A stretch of 7,175 bases of DNA from Alphaproteobacteria bacterium (GTDB lineage Bacteria > Pseudomonadota > Alphaproteobacteria > UBA6615), in assembly GCA_017643325.1 (NCBI GenBank), contig JAEPNS010000165.1, forward strand, positions 1 through 7,175, written 5' to 3'. The position numbers were made by a program, and so were the translations under genes. Under the pieces are notes generated by a model. It was given only the letters and a program-made list of their open reading frames with translations. It did not search any database and was not told the origin of the DNA. Position 1 is the first letter of the stretch; the number at the start of each line of letters is the position of its first letter. Below, in pieces: positions 5,562 to 7,175 of this stretch.

Positions 5562-7149
5562 CCTCGCCGCGGTCGCGGCCGCCGGCATCCTGACCGTGCG
5601 CGACATGGGACGCGCGGACCCGGTGAACGTCGTTGTGATCACCGTTGAAAGCTGGCGTGCCGACACGATCAGCGAGCGACGTATGCCGGCGTTGCTGGAG
5701 GCGGCCCGGCAAGGCGTGAGCTTCGACAGGCATCGTGCCGTGTCCGCCTGGACGGCCCCGAACGTGATTGCCGTTCTCACCGGACTGTCCCCGTTCGACC
5801 AGGGAGTGCATGCGCGCGGACACAGCGTCCCGGAAGAGATGCAAACGTTCACCGAGCGGCTGTCGGACACAGGCTGGCATGTCGGCGGCGTTCAGGCATT
5901 CATGCTGATCGATCTTTTCAAGAACCTCGGGTTCGAATTCGAACCTGGCACGGACCCGCTCACATGGATCGCCTCACATGCGCGCCGGGCCGACCCCTTC
6001 TTTTTCTGGTTCCATTACCTCGACAGCCACCTCCCCTACGACCCGCGCTCCGCCGACGCGATCGACGCGGCCTTTCCGACCGGCGATCCGGCGGAACGGG
6101 CGCGACGCGCGGAACTGCGCGCATTGCCGGCAATTCCGGTGGGCCAGGTCGACTTCCAGGATAAGGACAGGCCCTGGATCGAGGCCCTGTACCGGGGCGG
6201 ATTCGAGGATTTCGACGAATGGTTTGCCCGGTTCTGGGCGTTTTTCGAGGCCGCCGGGCTGGACCAGAACACGATCCTGATCGTTACGGCGGACCATGGG
6301 GAAGAGCTGCTCGAACGCGGCAATGTCGGTCATGCGTCGACGACCCGGAGGGGACACTTGCACGAGGAAATCGTGCGCGTGCCCTTGTTCGTCTGGGCAC
6401 CCGAACACCTTCTCCCGGTCGCGCCAGGCACGCGTGTCGACGCAATGACAGACCATCTGATGATCGTACCCACGCTCGCGGCCATGCTTGGCTTGGAGAC
6501 GCGCGGCGACTGGGAGCGGGCCGGGCTCTTCAGTGAGCCGCGGCGAACCGTGTGGGCGGGCGTGACGTCCGAGGCCGGGTTCTCCGAACCGGAGCCAGAT
6601 CGTGTTTCCCGATACTTTGGCGCGATTCTGGACGGCGACACCAAGGTCCAGATCGCGATCGAGGAGGCAAGCCCTCCAGGCATCGAAGTCTGGGACCTTG
6701 CTGACGACCCGGGCGAACGGGAGCCTCTGAGCGCCGTACCGGACCGAGCCCGCACGTTGGCGGATGAGCTGGCACTTCGGCTCGCCGCCATGCGTGTGCC
6801 GGTACGTGTGGCGGACACCCGACCGGTCGTATCCGGGGCGCCGTTCCCGAACTGGGTTCACCCGAATGCCAGCCGGGCAATTCGGTACGCGGATATCGAC
6901 GGACGGGCATATCTCGAATGGACAGGGGAGGCGAACGGTGCCTACGTCGTCGAGTACAGCGCCGGATCAGGTCTGCTCGCGCTTTCGGGCACGTTTGACG
7001 TTGTCGGAACACGGCATGATTTCGGCTCCGTGAGTGAGGGCTACTGGCAAACCTGGGTCGTTCCCTATGATCGGATCCGCTTTCGGGTCCGCGAGGCGGC
7101 GGATCCGGATGCCGGGAGTGACGGGCTCGAACTTGAGGTGCTGCCGTGA
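5536..7149 (+). CDS. Membrane-anchored sulfatase-superfamily enzyme with Thr at the formylglycine position
   Basis: The 537-residue product begins with a hydrophobic anchor (~4-21), placing the rest in the periplasm. The alkaline phosphatase/sulfatase fold is shown by NVVVITVESWRADT (31-44; E38 and D43 at metal-ligand positions, E38 replacing the usual Asp), WTAPNVIAVLTG (72-83), the FFFWFHYLDSHLPYDP block (155-170), the metal-binding ADHGE (252-256) and HLHEEIVRVPL (274-284). In true sulfatases the C/S-x-P-S-R motif gives formylglycine; here the aligned residues are T73-A-P-N-V. Formylglycine therefore cannot form, and threonine may serve directly as nucleophile, as in LtaS and EptA-type transferases. 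The product could be a phosphatase, phosphodiesterase or phospho-group transferase rather than a sulfatase. Residues ~430-537 form an extra β-rich domain. The start overlaps the preceding gene by 26 bases and has no clear ribosome binding site, so coupled translation is likely. Confidence 0.87.
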   Translation: MSRIWILLSLAAVAAAGILTVRDMGRADPVNVVVITVESWRADTISERRMPALLEAARQGVSFDRHRAVSAWTAPNVIAVLTGLSPFDQGVHARGHSVPEEMQTFTERLSDTGWHVGGVQAFMLIDLFKNLGFEFEPGTDPLTWIASHARRADPFFFWFHYLDSHLPYDPRSADAIDAAFPTGDPAERARRAELRALPAIPVGQVDFQDKDRPWIEALYRGGFEDFDEWFARFWAFFEAAGLDQNTILIVTADHGEELLERGNVGHASTTRRGHLHEEIVRVPLFVWAPEHLLPVAPGTRVDAMTDHLMIVPTLAAMLGLETRGDWERAGLFSEPRRTVWAGVTSEAGFSEPEPDRVSRYFGAILDGDTKVQIAIEEASPPGIEVWDLADDPGEREPLSAVPDRARTLADELALRLAAMRVPVRVADTRPVVSGAPFPNWVHPNASRAIRYADIDGRAYLEWTGEANGAYVVEYSAGSGLLALSGTFDVVGTRHDFGSVSEGYWQTWVVPYDRIRFRVREAADPDAGSDGLELEVLP

Positions 7150-7175
7150 TGGTGCGTGTGCCGTTGCTTTTCTGG
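7149..7175 (+). CDS. Start of a further gene in the cluster (cut by window edge)
   Basis: The A of the preceding TGA stop is also the first base of an ATG (TGATG at 7147-7151), a common arrangement for coupled genes. Nine open codons follow to the window edge, reading MVRVPLLFW: a basic residue followed by hydrophobic residues, which fits the beginning of a signal peptide or membrane segment. Nothing more can be said about its function, and the fragment is too short to prove it is a gene. Confidence 0.5.

Noticed and set aside
4425..5870. Very long open frame (481 codons) on the minus strand
   Set aside because: It lies antisense to three well-supported genes (TIM-barrel lipoprotein, VanZ-like, sulfatase-like), has no recognisable domain, and its Arg/Cys/Gln-rich composition is typical of antisense frames in GC-rich DNA.
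5974..6861. Minus-strand open frame of 295 codons
   Set aside because: It is antisense to the catalytic core of the sulfatase homologue, whose motifs are clear; composition is that of a shadow frame.

Overview
The window is GC-rich, tightly packed and entirely plus-strand coding. Gene content and style (an SCP2-type thiolase, an AcuI/YhdH reductase, a small cysteine-motif lipoprotein, a Sel1-repeat secreted protein) suggest an alphaproteobacterium, possibly of the Rhodospirillales. That placement rests on remembered family resemblance, not on a search. I see no RNA genes, mobile elements, CRISPR arrays or replication origins, and no gene-free stretch longer than about 80 bases.

Layout: (1) 1-305 is the 3' end of a thiolase/acetyl-CoA acetyltransferase, followed by a strong hairpin-plus-T terminator (317-350). 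(2) 374-1372 is an acrylyl-CoA reductase-like NADPH oxidoreductase (acuI). These two belong to acyl-CoA metabolism. (3) 1422-1721 encodes a small predicted lipoprotein of unknown function. (4) 1819-2394 encodes a secreted Sel1-repeat protein. (5) From 2471 to the right edge runs a compact gene cluster: a membrane-anchored protein with a proline-rich linker and C-terminal SH3b domain; a lipoprotein with an apparent TIM-barrel glycosidase-like fold; a VanZ-like polytopic membrane protein with a C-terminal extension; a membrane-anchored sulfatase-superfamily enzyme with threonine at the usual formylglycine position; and the first nine codons of another gene.

The last cluster is the most interesting part. 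Its genes overlap or are nearly contiguous (26-nt overlap, 3-nt gap, 26-nt overlap, 1-nt TGATG overlap), so they are probably co-transcribed and translationally coupled. All four complete products are predicted to lie in or face the envelope, and two look like enzymes acting on glycans or on phosphate/sulfate esters. A periplasmic system that modifies or trims an envelope polymer or glycolipid is a reasonable hypothesis, but no substrate can be read from the sequence.
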